A stretch of DNA of 46,504 bases from Gemmatimonadota bacterium (GTDB taxonomy: Bacteria > Gemmatimonadota > Gemmatimonadetes > Longimicrobiales > Gaopeijiaceae), in contig JAJDXS010000039.1 of the NCBI GenBank assembly GCA_022823145.1, forward strand, positions 1 to 46,504, written 5' to 3'. Below are positions 1-7,119 of this stretch, piece by piece (position 1 is the first letter of the stretch; the number at the start of each line of letters is the position of its first letter). The position numbers were made by a program, and so were the translations under genes. The notes beneath the pieces are model-generated. The model was not told where the DNA came from, did no database searches, and saw only the letters and a program-made list of their open reading frames with translations.

Positions 1-398
1 CCGGTACCCAGCCCGGCGGGGAGCGCTCACGGATGATCGAACCGGGCAAGAACGGGCGCCGAAGCAGAAGCGTCGCAAAGGGTCGCTGCGAGGCAGGTTG
101 CTTCGCGAAAAACGGGCGTCCGCTTGTGAGATGGATACTTATCCACCTAACTGTGGTCCAAGCCAGCCGGGCGGACGCTCTCCGAGCGCCTCTACGAGCA
201 CCCGCCCCAACGAGCGGGTTGGGGCCTCTGTCGTTGGCCGCGCCGATTCGACCGGGTTATTCATAATCGGGCGGCTCCCGAGGACAGAGAGTGACCAATG
301 GTAACGCCGAGCGTGACGATGGTGAGCGGTGAGCCCACTCGGGTCTTCCGGCGAGTGCCGGATATCCAGAACACGTTGGCCGACGACGAGCGCGAGCC
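1..398. other. Left-edge stretch without a convincing gene
   Basis: I see no supportable gene here. Frame 2 is open from the window edge to a stop at 302-304, but its residue composition (runs of R, S, P, G) does not look like a folded protein and there is no ribosome binding site. The stretch contains one strong hairpin (204-225), listed separately. It may be the tail of a mobile element whose body lies to the left, since integrase sequences follow on the right. Confidence 0.4.
204..225. terminator. 8-bp stem-loop, possible terminator
   Basis: GCCCCAAC at 204-211 pairs perfectly with GTTGGGGC at 218-225 across a 6-base loop. No U-run follows on either strand, so a factor-independent terminator is only one possibility. 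It could end transcription coming from a gene left of the window. Confidence 0.35.
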
Positions 399-614
399 AT
401 GACAGCGCCCGCCGATGGCCGGGAGGCGCGGACAGCGGCCCGGCGCGCACAACTGTTCGGCCGTGCGGTTGGTTCCTTCGACGGCCCCGAGTTGGTCCGC
501 TGGTTGCGGAAGTACACCAACGCACACCCCAACCCTACGGGCGAGCGCGCCCGCGAAGCAGGCCGCTGGTTGATCGAACTTGAACGCAGTGGCGACCGAA
601 AGCCCCGTCGATGA
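399..614 (+). CDS. Small hypothetical protein, 71 aa
   Basis: I do not recognise this protein. It is short, basic and predicted soluble. An Ala/Arg-rich N-terminal half is followed by a more protein-like, helix-prone segment with the motif ELVRWLRKY and a C-terminal stretch rich in alternating charged and hydrophobic residues. No signal peptide or membrane segment is visible. The ATG has only a poor Shine-Dalgarno (CGCGAGCC). It stands alone between the left edge and an integrase relic, so it could be cargo of a decayed mobile element. It may equally be a chance open frame in GC-rich DNA. Confidence 0.3.
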   Translation: MTAPADGREARTAARRAQLFGRAVGSFDGPELVRWLRKYTNAHPNPTGERAREAGRWLIELERSGDRKPRR

Positions 615-802
615 CAAGGGCGTGCCCTCGCGACGGCGGCACTCCCCTCCCGCGCGGTAGCATCCACCCTACCCGGAACCCCTCGGGAACCCGAGATCGT
701 CGATCCTAGGCGCTCCTGCGGCCCGTAGATTACCCGAAATGGCTCCGGGCCGAAACGGCCTCTAAGTCGATCGCGAGGTCAGATCCAGGTCTCGGTGCCT
801 GC

Positions 803-863
803 TCACTGGCCCGTGAGATAGGCCGGCCAATCCTCCATCACCACCGGCGCTCGGACAGGGCCA
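803..863 (-). pseudogene. Relic of a tyrosine-integrase 3' end
   Basis: Read on the minus strand, this stretch encodes ALSERRW, then a 1-base frame slip, then MEDWPAYLTGQ and a stop at 803-805. The intact integrase at 2429-3652 ends in LFERRRRLMEDWADYLEGG, so the two tails match in order and spacing. They also match at the DNA level: AATCCTCCAT is identical in both, with further matches on each side. The rest of the integrase is missing; directly upstream on the same strand is the 3' end of the propeller lipoprotein gene. I read it as the broken tail of an older integrase. The match is short (about 60 bases), so a low-probability alternative is coincidence. Confidence 0.6.
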
Positions 864-889
864 CAGCGCATCCAGGGGGACTCAACACT

Positions 890-2110
890 CTATCGCTCCA
901 CTCGCTCGAGCGGCCACAACTGGACGGACTCCACACCCAGTTCGTCCTGCACCCGTCCGAGGATGTAGTCCTCACCGATTTCGTAGATCGTGAGTCCTCC
1001 CGGCGTCTCGACGAAGCCGAGCACGTGGCCATCCGGATCGAAGACCGCCCAGAGCACGCCGTCCGACTCCTCGCCGATGACCTCGTATTCCTCGACCCAC
1101 AGGTGGCCCGTGCGATCCGACATGATGGAAGCGAAGGCAGGGAAGTGCTCGGCGACCGGCGTGGCCATTATGTCACGGCGGGCCTGCGCACGCGCTTCCT
1201 CCACGTTCTCCGCAAAGGAGTCCGGGATGCGAACCTGGACCTCTACCTCGGTGTATGCCTGGATATCGGCCTCCGTGGGTGCGCGCGGCACATGCTCCAG
1301 CCGAACGATCCGGGCCAGAGTGCCGTCCGTCGCGAATGCCCTGATTTCGTAGTGCTTGCTCGCGGTGACGACCGCCAGTTGCCCCCACGGCGCCAGCTTG
1401 AGGTCCCAGCCGAAGGTCTGCGTGCTATTGACGCCTCCAACCCGGGTGCGCGGTTCATGGGCGAGGTGGGACCCCAGAGGGGCGCGCAGATTCCCTTCCG
1501 CATCCCACACCTCGACGACCAGCGTGTCGATGTGCAGCGGACTGACGCTGGCCAGAATCGAACCGTCCTCCATGGCCGCCACCGGCGTAATCGGCCTCTT
1601 CCCGACAGCGGTCTCCGCCTGCCGCCCCAGGCGAAAGCCACGGACGAAGCTGCCGGCCGGATCGAAGACGCTCAGCCTCAGCGGGAATCCCCAGGCCATG
1701 ATCGAGTCGCCCGGCAGCCGCTCGACATCCATCAGGTCCCCGAACTCGCCCGGTCCCTCGCCCACTCCTCCCACAGTGGCCAGATGCGCGCCCGACGCAC
1801 CGTCGAAGATCCTCAGCTCCATCGAGCCGTAGTCCGCCACGACGATTCGCCCGTCACCCAGTCTCGTCGCGCCGATGGCATGCTGTAACAGGTAGGGCTC
1901 ATCGCCATCTGTGGCGCCAATCGATGCGGCCGGCTCGCCGCCAACCCGCCATCCCAGCCGCGAACCCTCCGGCGGACGCGCGTTCTCGACTATCCGGATG
2001 TCGGCGCTGTCGCGGACTTGGGTGCCGGATTGGCGGACTGGGGATTCGCCGGGCTGGCAGGCAAGGACGACGAAGGCGATCAGGGCGGTTGGAATCGTCG
2101 TTGGCTTCAT
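890..2110 (-). CDS. Secreted six-bladed beta-propeller lipoprotein
   Basis: This is a 406-residue predicted lipoprotein. The N-terminus has a hydrophobic h-region and the lipobox FVVLAC, giving a lipidated Cys at about residue 18. The following DSADIRIVEN-type segment and repeated blade motifs (GRIVVADYGS, GEGPGEFGDL, FDPDGHVLGF) are typical of the six-bladed beta-propeller proteins (NHL/SMP-30-like fold) found in many copies in Gemmatimonadota and some Bacteroidota. It is probably anchored in the outer membrane or periplasm; the ligand is unknown. The ATG is well supported by AGGGAGG five bases upstream. It lies between an integrase tail relic and an intact integrase, all on the same strand, so it may be mobile-element cargo or a resident gene flanked by insertions. 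Function cannot be assigned beyond the fold. Confidence 0.85.
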   Translation of the reverse strand: MKPTTIPTALIAFVVLACQPGESPVRQSGTQVRDSADIRIVENARPPEGSRLGWRVGGEPAASIGATDGDEPYLLQHAIGATRLGDGRIVVADYGSMELRIFDGASGAHLATVGGVGEGPGEFGDLMDVERLPGDSIMAWGFPLRLSVFDPAGSFVRGFRLGRQAETAVGKRPITPVAAMEDGSILASVSPLHIDTLVVEVWDAEGNLRAPLGSHLAHEPRTRVGGVNSTQTFGWDLKLAPWGQLAVVTASKHYEIRAFATDGTLARIVRLEHVPRAPTEADIQAYTEVEVQVRIPDSFAENVEEARAQARRDIMATPVAEHFPAFASIMSDRTGHLWVEEYEVIGEESDGVLWAVFDPDGHVLGFVETPGGLTIYEIGEDYILGRVQDELGVESVQLWPLERVER

Positions 2111-2428
2111 GTCTGCCTCCCTGCGGGGCCGCGTTCGCTCGCGAATCCTGCCGGACCCGGCTTACTTCTCAATTCCGTGCAGCCGCACGTACGGTACGTC
2201 AACTTCGTCTTCCGTCGACCGCTCCCGCAATCCTTCCGGTACTGCCGACGGTACGGGCTGGCGGCCGCGCCGGAGTGGTCTCGATGGTGCCGCCGCTGAA
2301 GATGCCGTTCTGGGCCAAGCCCCATCAACGCGAGGGAACCGGGGTTCGTCCGATTCCTGTGACCGATCTGGAGTTGCAGACACGGTTTGCCTCGGGGGCC
2401 GGCGACTGCCGGGTCGCGGACGTTGAGG
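2111..2428. other. Intergenic region with 13-bp palindrome
   Basis: This 318-base gap lies between the propeller gene (start at 2110) and the integrase stop at 2429. I see no gene in it. It contains the palindrome ACGTACGGTACGT at 2187-2199, with perfect 6-base arms around a central G. The palindrome overlaps a TTGACG hexamer on the minus strand (2197-2202) that could be a -35 box for the propeller gene. No convincing -10 follows, so promoter assignment is weak. Confidence 0.4.
2187..2199. promoter_or_regulatory. Palindromic operator candidate
   Basis: ACGTAC-G-GTACGT is a perfect inverted repeat about 77 bases upstream of the propeller lipoprotein start. It overlaps a possible minus-strand -35 element. 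A dimeric regulator site is plausible, but the sequence alone does not name the regulator. Confidence 0.3.
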
Positions 2429-3652
2429 TCAGGTGCCGGTACTCGCTCTCCCGCCCTCCAGATAGTCGGCCCAATCCTCCATGAGCCGACGCCGCCGCTC
2501 GAACAGGTCCGTCCGCAGGTACGCCGCTTCGACCTTGTTCTGAACGACGTGCGCCAGCGCCGCTTCGACCACCTCCCGGGGATGGTCCGTCCTCTCGGCC
2601 GCCCAGTCTCGGAACGACGACCGGAACCCGTGAGGTACCGCCGAGATCCCGCAACTCAGGAGCAACCGGCCCGGTCGCTTCCTCGTCAACGGCTTCCCGC
2701 GCTCGTTGACGAACATGATCGGACTCTCCCCCTTCCCCTGCTTGCGGGCCGCGTCGAGGATCTCCAACGCCCGGCCGGACAGCGGCACCCGGTGCTCGCG
2801 GGCGGTCTTCGTCCGGCTTGCCGGAATAGTCCACACGCCCGCACCTTGGTCGATCTCCGCCCACACCGCCCCCCGGACCTCGCCGCCACGCGCCGCCGTC
2901 AGGACCAGGAACTCGAACGCCAACGTGTCCACTTTTCCCGGCTTCGCCGCCCGTACCTTCGCGATGGCCGCCGCCACCTCGCCGTGAGGCAGGGCCTTGC
3001 GGTGCGTGACGACATCGTGCTGGGGGCCGAGCACCGGCAGGAGCCGGTCGCAGGGGTTGTCGATCCGCCAGTCCATGGCGACGGCCCACTCCAGCACGGC
3101 GCGGACGCGAAGACGGACGGCGCGGGCGACCTTCGGCCTCGCATGCCAGATCGGGGACAGCGTCTCCAGCACATCGCCGCTGGTGATCTCGGAGACCGGC
3201 AGGTTGCCGAGGCGCGGGAAGGCGTACATCTCCAGCGAGCGAGTCCAGAGCCTCGCGGTCTTCGGACTGCGCCACCCGGCCCGCTTCTGCTCGATGACGC
3301 GCCCGGCGGCCTCGGCGAAGGTCGGCACGCCGAGGGACCGGCGCTTCTCGGCCAGCGGATCTCCGCCCGCGCGGGCCAGCTTCCGGTTCGCCAGCGCCTG
3401 CTCGCGGGCCTCTGCCAGCGAAACGAGGACGACGCTGCCCAGACCGATCTCGCGCTTGCGGCCCCGGACGACGAGCCGCTGAATCCAGCTGCGGGTTCCG
3501 GTTTTCTTGACGTAGAGGTACAGGCCGTTCCCGTCGCAGTGTCTTCCGGGCGGAGCCGAGCGCACGAAGGCGGCGGACAGCCGGTTGTGGGGATGGCGGC
3601 CCTTCGGCTTGCCTCGGCGGCGCTGGGTGCGGGCGTTGGTAACATTATTCAT
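2429..3652 (-). CDS. P4-type tyrosine recombinase / integrase
   Basis: This 407-residue integrase catalyses site-specific strand exchange through a covalent 3'-phosphotyrosine. The N-terminal arm-binding (DUF4102-like) region spans about residues 20-105 and contains DGNGLYLYV. A core-binding domain follows at about 110-205, then the catalytic domain. The catalytic residues are all visible: Arg255 in TAARGGEVRGA, Lys282, His341 and Arg344 in HGFRSSFRDW, His368 in ALAHVVQNK, and Tyr378 in EAAYLRTD. The length is normal for the family, so it appears intact. Few mobile-element partners remain: to the right is an AT-richer gap and polA, to the left a lipoprotein gene and a second integrase tail. 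The start MNNVTNA sits a few bases after a good -10 box, which implies a leaderless or near-leaderless transcript. Its target site may lie in the gap next to polA. Confidence 0.95.
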   Translation of the reverse strand: MNNVTNARTQRRRGKPKGRHPHNRLSAAFVRSAPPGRHCDGNGLYLYVKKTGTRSWIQRLVVRGRKREIGLGSVVLVSLAEAREQALANRKLARAGGDPLAEKRRSLGVPTFAEAAGRVIEQKRAGWRSPKTARLWTRSLEMYAFPRLGNLPVSEITSGDVLETLSPIWHARPKVARAVRLRVRAVLEWAVAMDWRIDNPCDRLLPVLGPQHDVVTHRKALPHGEVAAAIAKVRAAKPGKVDTLAFEFLVLTAARGGEVRGAVWAEIDQGAGVWTIPASRTKTAREHRVPLSGRALEILDAARKQGKGESPIMFVNERGKPLTRKRPGRLLLSCGISAVPHGFRSSFRDWAAERTDHPREVVEAALAHVVQNKVEAAYLRTDLFERRRRLMEDWADYLEGGRASTGT

Positions 3653-3658
3653 TCCCTA

Positions 3659-3687
3659 ATCATAGCCGGGATGGCAGTGGATCGCAA
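3659..3687 (-). promoter_or_regulatory. Integrase promoter (TTGCGA-17-TATGAT)
   Basis: On the minus strand, TTGCGA (3682-3687) is separated by 17 bases from TATGAT (3659-3664). The -10 matches the sigma70 consensus at five of six positions. Transcription would begin at about 3651-3653, at the integrase ATG itself, leaving no room for a ribosome binding site. Confidence 0.55.
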
Positions 3688-3763
3688 GAGGCGTAGCCGG
3701 TCGAAGGGAACAGGCGATATCGTATCTAACTTGTTGATGAATAGTATGTTATGGAATTCGTTG

Positions 3764-3798
3764 GGACACCCATGGACGTTAGTGGATTTCGGGTGTCC
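3764..3798. repeat. 8-bp inverted repeat in AT-rich gap
   Basis: GGACACCC (3764-3771) and GGGTGTCC (3791-3798) form a perfect inverted repeat with a 19-base centre. It lies in the AT-richer gap between the integrase promoter and the polA stop. A recombinase core or arm site, or a terminator for polA-side transcription, are both possible. No matching copy was noticed elsewhere in the window. Confidence 0.4.
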
Positions 3799-3886
3799 GC
3801 CTCAATAGCGGGATGGGACAGGCTTTTCGGGGGACCGCGGACGTGCGCCGACTCCGGCGCGGGCACCCTGCCGGGATGACGGGCGG

Positions 3887-6664
3887 TCAGGTCTTGCAGT
3901 CGTACCAGGTTCGGCCGGGGCCCGCGTCAACCTTCAGCGGAACGTCAAGCGTCAGCGCCGATTCCATCATGTCGACGACGGTGGCGGTGACCTCCTCTAC
4001 CCGCCCGTCCTCGACCTCGAAGACGAGTTCGTCGTGCACCTGCAGCAGCATGCGAGCGCCGGAGTCGCCTCCCAGCGCCTCCCCCACGCGGATCATCGCA
4101 ACCTTGATCAGATCGGCCGCCGTGCCCTGAATCGGGGTGTTCTGCGCCACCCGTTCGCCGAACTGGCGCACGTTCCACGCCCGGGCGCGCAGTTCGGGGA
4201 TGTAGCGGCGCCTCCCGAGCAGCGTCTCGACGTACCCCGTGTCCCGCGCCTGCGCGACCTGCTCGTCGAGAAAGCGCCGCACCCCCGCGAAGCGCTCGAA
4301 GTACTGCGCGATGAACTTCTTCGCCTCGTCCATCGGGATGCCGAGTTGCCTCGACAGTCCGAAGGGTCCCTGGCCGTAGAGCGTGGCGAAGTTCACCGTC
4401 TTGGCCTGGTCGCGCATCCCCCCGGTGACCTCGTCCACGGGCACGTCGAAGATCACGGCGGCAGTCTCCCGGTGGATGTCCTTGTCCTCGCGGAACGCAC
4501 GCACGAAGACCTCGTCGCCGGAGAAGTGGGCCAGTATGCGGAGTTCGATCTGGGAGTAGTCGGCCGTGACCAGCATGGATCCCATGGATGACACAAAGCC
4601 ACGGCGGATCTCACGGCCCAATGTGGTGCGGATCGGGATGTTCTGGAGGTTGGGGTCGGAGGAGGAGAGCCGGCCGGTCGCCGCGACGGCCTGGTTGAAG
4701 GTCGTGTGGATACGCTTCGTCGCGGGGTTGACGAGTGCGGGCAACGCGTCCACGTAGGTGTTGCGCAGCTTTTCCAGCTGGCGGTAGTCCATCATCAGGC
4801 GCGGCAGCTCGTGGCCGCGGGCCGCCAGCTCCTCGAGCACGGACGAGTCTGTGGACGGCCCTGTCCTGGTACGCTTGATGACCGGCAGGCCCAGCCGCTC
4901 GAAGAGGATCTCCCTGAGCTGGGGAGTCGAGTTGATGTTGAATTCCGTGCCCGCGACCCTGTGAATGTCCTCGCGGATGAGGCGGAGTTCGTCGCCCAGG
5001 CGCGCGCTCATCGCCGCGAAGAAACCCGCGTCGATGCCGACGCCATGCATCTCCATTTCCGCCAGAACGGGAATCAGCGGCATCTCCAGCTCCCGAAAGA
5101 GCCTTTCGAGCCCCTGTGAAGCCAACTGCCCGGCGAAGCGGTGCCAGAGCCTCAGGGGCACCTCCACCTGCTCACACGCGAAATGAAGTGCCTCGTTTGC
5201 GGCGATGTCTCCGAACTGCCGGCGGTTCCTGCCCGTACCGAGCAGGGTGGCAGGCCGGGTGAGTTCCCGTCCCAGGAAGTCGGACGCCAGCGCCGCCGTG
5301 TCCTGACGGCGGCGACCGGGGTCGAGCACGTAGGACGCCACCATGACATCGTGCAGGGGCCCGGCCAGTTGGAGTCCCGCACGGCGGCACGCGATCAGTG
5401 AGCGCTTGAGGTCGTGCCCCACCTTGGGCACCGTGGGATCGGCCAGAATCCTGCGGATGGGCTCGAAGGCGACGCTGCCGAGCGCCGGGAGGTTGTCGGG
5501 CAGGTCTTCGCGCATGTCGCCGAGTTCGAGCGACATCGCCGCCTCGTGCGAGACCGGAAGGTAGTGGCAGCGATGCGGATCGGCGGCGATCGCAATTCCG
5601 GCGACCTGATCCCGCGTGGGCTCCAGGGTGCGGTTGAGCACGACGACCGCCATGGCGCCCGCCTGCCGGCACTCCTTTGCGATTTCGGCCAGCTGCGTGG
5701 GGTCCGTCACGAGGCGGTATGCCGCGGGGGCCGATTCGTCCTGCGACTCGCCCGCGCCTGTTGGGGTGCCCTCGCGATCGAGGCGCTCCACGAGGGTGCG
5801 GAACTCGAGTTCGACATAGAGCGCGCGCAGCCGCTCGTTGTCGGGAGCAGAGACGCGGAGGTCGTCCAGGGCGGCATCCAGCTCCAGATCGGTCCGGATG
5901 GTCACGAGCTGCTTCGATAGCAGGACATCGTCGCCGTTTGCAAGCAGCGACTCCCTGGGCCGCTTGGCCTTGATCTCTTCCGCGTGCGCCACCACCTCCT
6001 CGACCGTCCCGTACTCGTGGAGAAGCTTCTGCGCGGTCTTTGGCCCGATGCCGGGTGCGCCGGGCACGTTGTCCGAGCTGTCCCCCACCAGCGCGAGGTA
6101 GTCCACCACCTGCCCGGGCTCGACCCCGAACTTCTTCGACGCCCCCGACGCATCCACCCACTCCGCGGCCACCCCGTGAGGCCCCCCGCGACCCGGGTTG
6201 AGCAGGTGTACCCGGTCCCCAACCAGCTGGAAGAAGTCCTTGTCGCCAGAGACGATCACGGCCTCCAGCCCCTCGGCCACCGCGCGCGCCGCAAGCGTGC
6301 CGATCACGTCGTCCGCCTCCCATCCCTCCACCTCGACCACGCGGTCGCCGAAGGCCGCCACGAGTTCGCGAATGCGGGGCAGGCTGTCGCGCAACTCCCG
6401 CGGCATCTTCGCGCGGGTCGCCTTGTAGTCGGGGTAGAGTTCCTCCCGGTGGCTGCGTCCCGAATCGAAGACCACGGCGATGTAGTCCGGCTGGTAGTCG
6501 TCGCGGATGGCCTGGAGGAAGTTCGCGAATCCGAAGGGCGCGGAAGTGTTCTCCCCCCGCGCGTTCGTCAGGGGGCGGTTGATGAATGCGAAGAACGACC
6601 GGTAGATCAGCGCATACGCGTCGATCAGGAACAGTCGGGGTGCCGTCTTGTCCGGGATTTCCAT
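3887..6664 (-). CDS. polA: DNA polymerase I
   Basis: This 925-residue enzyme fills gaps and removes RNA primers in replication and repair. The 5'-3' flap exonuclease domain (about 1-290) begins LFLIDAYALIYRSFFAF and carries the acidic clusters GWEADDVIGT and VSGDKDF. A 3'-5' exonuclease-like domain (about 315-500) follows, then the polymerase domain. Motif A is ADYSQIELR (Asp at about 702), motif B is RDQAKTVNFATLYG, and motif C is QVHDELVF (His-Asp at about 877-878). In the exonuclease domain the metal-binding DTE of motif I is replaced (VVVLN in the aligned position), and the motif II and III aspartates also appear lost. Proofreading is therefore probably absent, as in Thermus and Bacillus Pol I. 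The ATG follows an AGGA. The gene starts 65 bases after the cold-shock gene on the same strand and may be cotranscribed with it. Confidence 0.97.
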   Translation of the reverse strand: MEIPDKTAPRLFLIDAYALIYRSFFAFINRPLTNARGENTSAPFGFANFLQAIRDDYQPDYIAVVFDSGRSHREELYPDYKATRAKMPRELRDSLPRIRELVAAFGDRVVEVEGWEADDVIGTLAARAVAEGLEAVIVSGDKDFFQLVGDRVHLLNPGRGGPHGVAAEWVDASGASKKFGVEPGQVVDYLALVGDSSDNVPGAPGIGPKTAQKLLHEYGTVEEVVAHAEEIKAKRPRESLLANGDDVLLSKQLVTIRTDLELDAALDDLRVSAPDNERLRALYVELEFRTLVERLDREGTPTGAGESQDESAPAAYRLVTDPTQLAEIAKECRQAGAMAVVVLNRTLEPTRDQVAGIAIAADPHRCHYLPVSHEAAMSLELGDMREDLPDNLPALGSVAFEPIRRILADPTVPKVGHDLKRSLIACRRAGLQLAGPLHDVMVASYVLDPGRRRQDTAALASDFLGRELTRPATLLGTGRNRRQFGDIAANEALHFACEQVEVPLRLWHRFAGQLASQGLERLFRELEMPLIPVLAEMEMHGVGIDAGFFAAMSARLGDELRLIREDIHRVAGTEFNINSTPQLREILFERLGLPVIKRTRTGPSTDSSVLEELAARGHELPRLMMDYRQLEKLRNTYVDALPALVNPATKRIHTTFNQAVAATGRLSSSDPNLQNIPIRTTLGREIRRGFVSSMGSMLVTADYSQIELRILAHFSGDEVFVRAFREDKDIHRETAAVIFDVPVDEVTGGMRDQAKTVNFATLYGQGPFGLSRQLGIPMDEAKKFIAQYFERFAGVRRFLDEQVAQARDTGYVETLLGRRRYIPELRARAWNVRQFGERVAQNTPIQGTAADLIKVAMIRVGEALGGDSGARMLLQVHDELVFEVEDGRVEEVTATVVDMMESALTLDVPLKVDAGPGRTWYDCKT

Positions 6665-6729
6665 GGTTCCTGGGTGCCGCTCTGGACAGTGCTACCGGTG
6701 CTGGAGCGCCCCGTGACGCGACGGCAATG

Positions 6730-6951
6730 TCAAGCGCAGGTTACATCATGTAAAGTGCGAATTACATTTGCGGCCTGTGGGCCACGCTCCGTATCGCGGA
6801 TGTCGAGTTCCACCTCTTCGCCCTCGGCCAAGGTACGGAAGCCGTTCCCCTCGATCGAGCTGAAGTGAACGAAGACCTCGTCGCCCGTAGGCAGGGAGAT
6901 GAAGCCGTACCCCCTGGAGTCGTTGAACCACTTGACCGTCCCTCGCGCCAT
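6730..6951 (-). CDS. Cold-shock domain protein (CspA family)
   Basis: This 73-residue single OB-fold protein binds single-stranded nucleic acid and acts as an RNA chaperone. It starts [18 protein letters not shown]. The RNP1-like motif (RGYGFI) and RNP2-like motif (EVFVHFSSI) are both present, followed by the conserved VELDI and GPQAANV strands. The chosen ATG at 6951 has GGAGGG eight bases upstream. A frame extending upstream to 7119 has no family-like residues and is rejected. The length is normal for CspA proteins. A promoter candidate lies at 7023-7052, leaving a 5' leader of roughly 60 bases, as is common for csp genes. polA follows on the same strand. Confidence 0.95.
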   Translation of the reverse strand: MARGTVKWFNDSRGYGFISLPTGDEVFVHFSSIEGNGFRTLAEGEEVELDIRDTERGPQAANVIRTLHDVTCA

Positions 6952-7022
6952 GCCCGCATCCCTCCGGAGAATTGGAAACCCGTGTCGCCCGGCGGAGTCC
7001 CCGCCCGGGCCCGTCGCGCTAC

Positions 7023-7052
7023 ATGATGGGGAGGGCCGGCGCGGGGCGTCAA
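7023..7052 (-). promoter_or_regulatory. Cold-shock gene promoter candidate
   Basis: On the minus strand, TTGACG (7047-7052) is followed after 18 bases by CATCAT (7023-7028), four of six matches to the -10 consensus. It points at the cold-shock gene. Confidence 0.4.
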
Positions 7053-7119
7053 GCGGAGCAATCCCTGAGCCGGTGTTGTCTCTGGCCTCGGGAGCGTCAG
7101 GGTTCCGGCGACGGGTCAT

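Noticed and set aside
3653..3886. tRNA gene or tRNA 3' fragment as the integrase target
   Set aside because: No cloverleaf, T-loop consensus or CCA-adjacent acceptor stem could be found in the gap beside polA.
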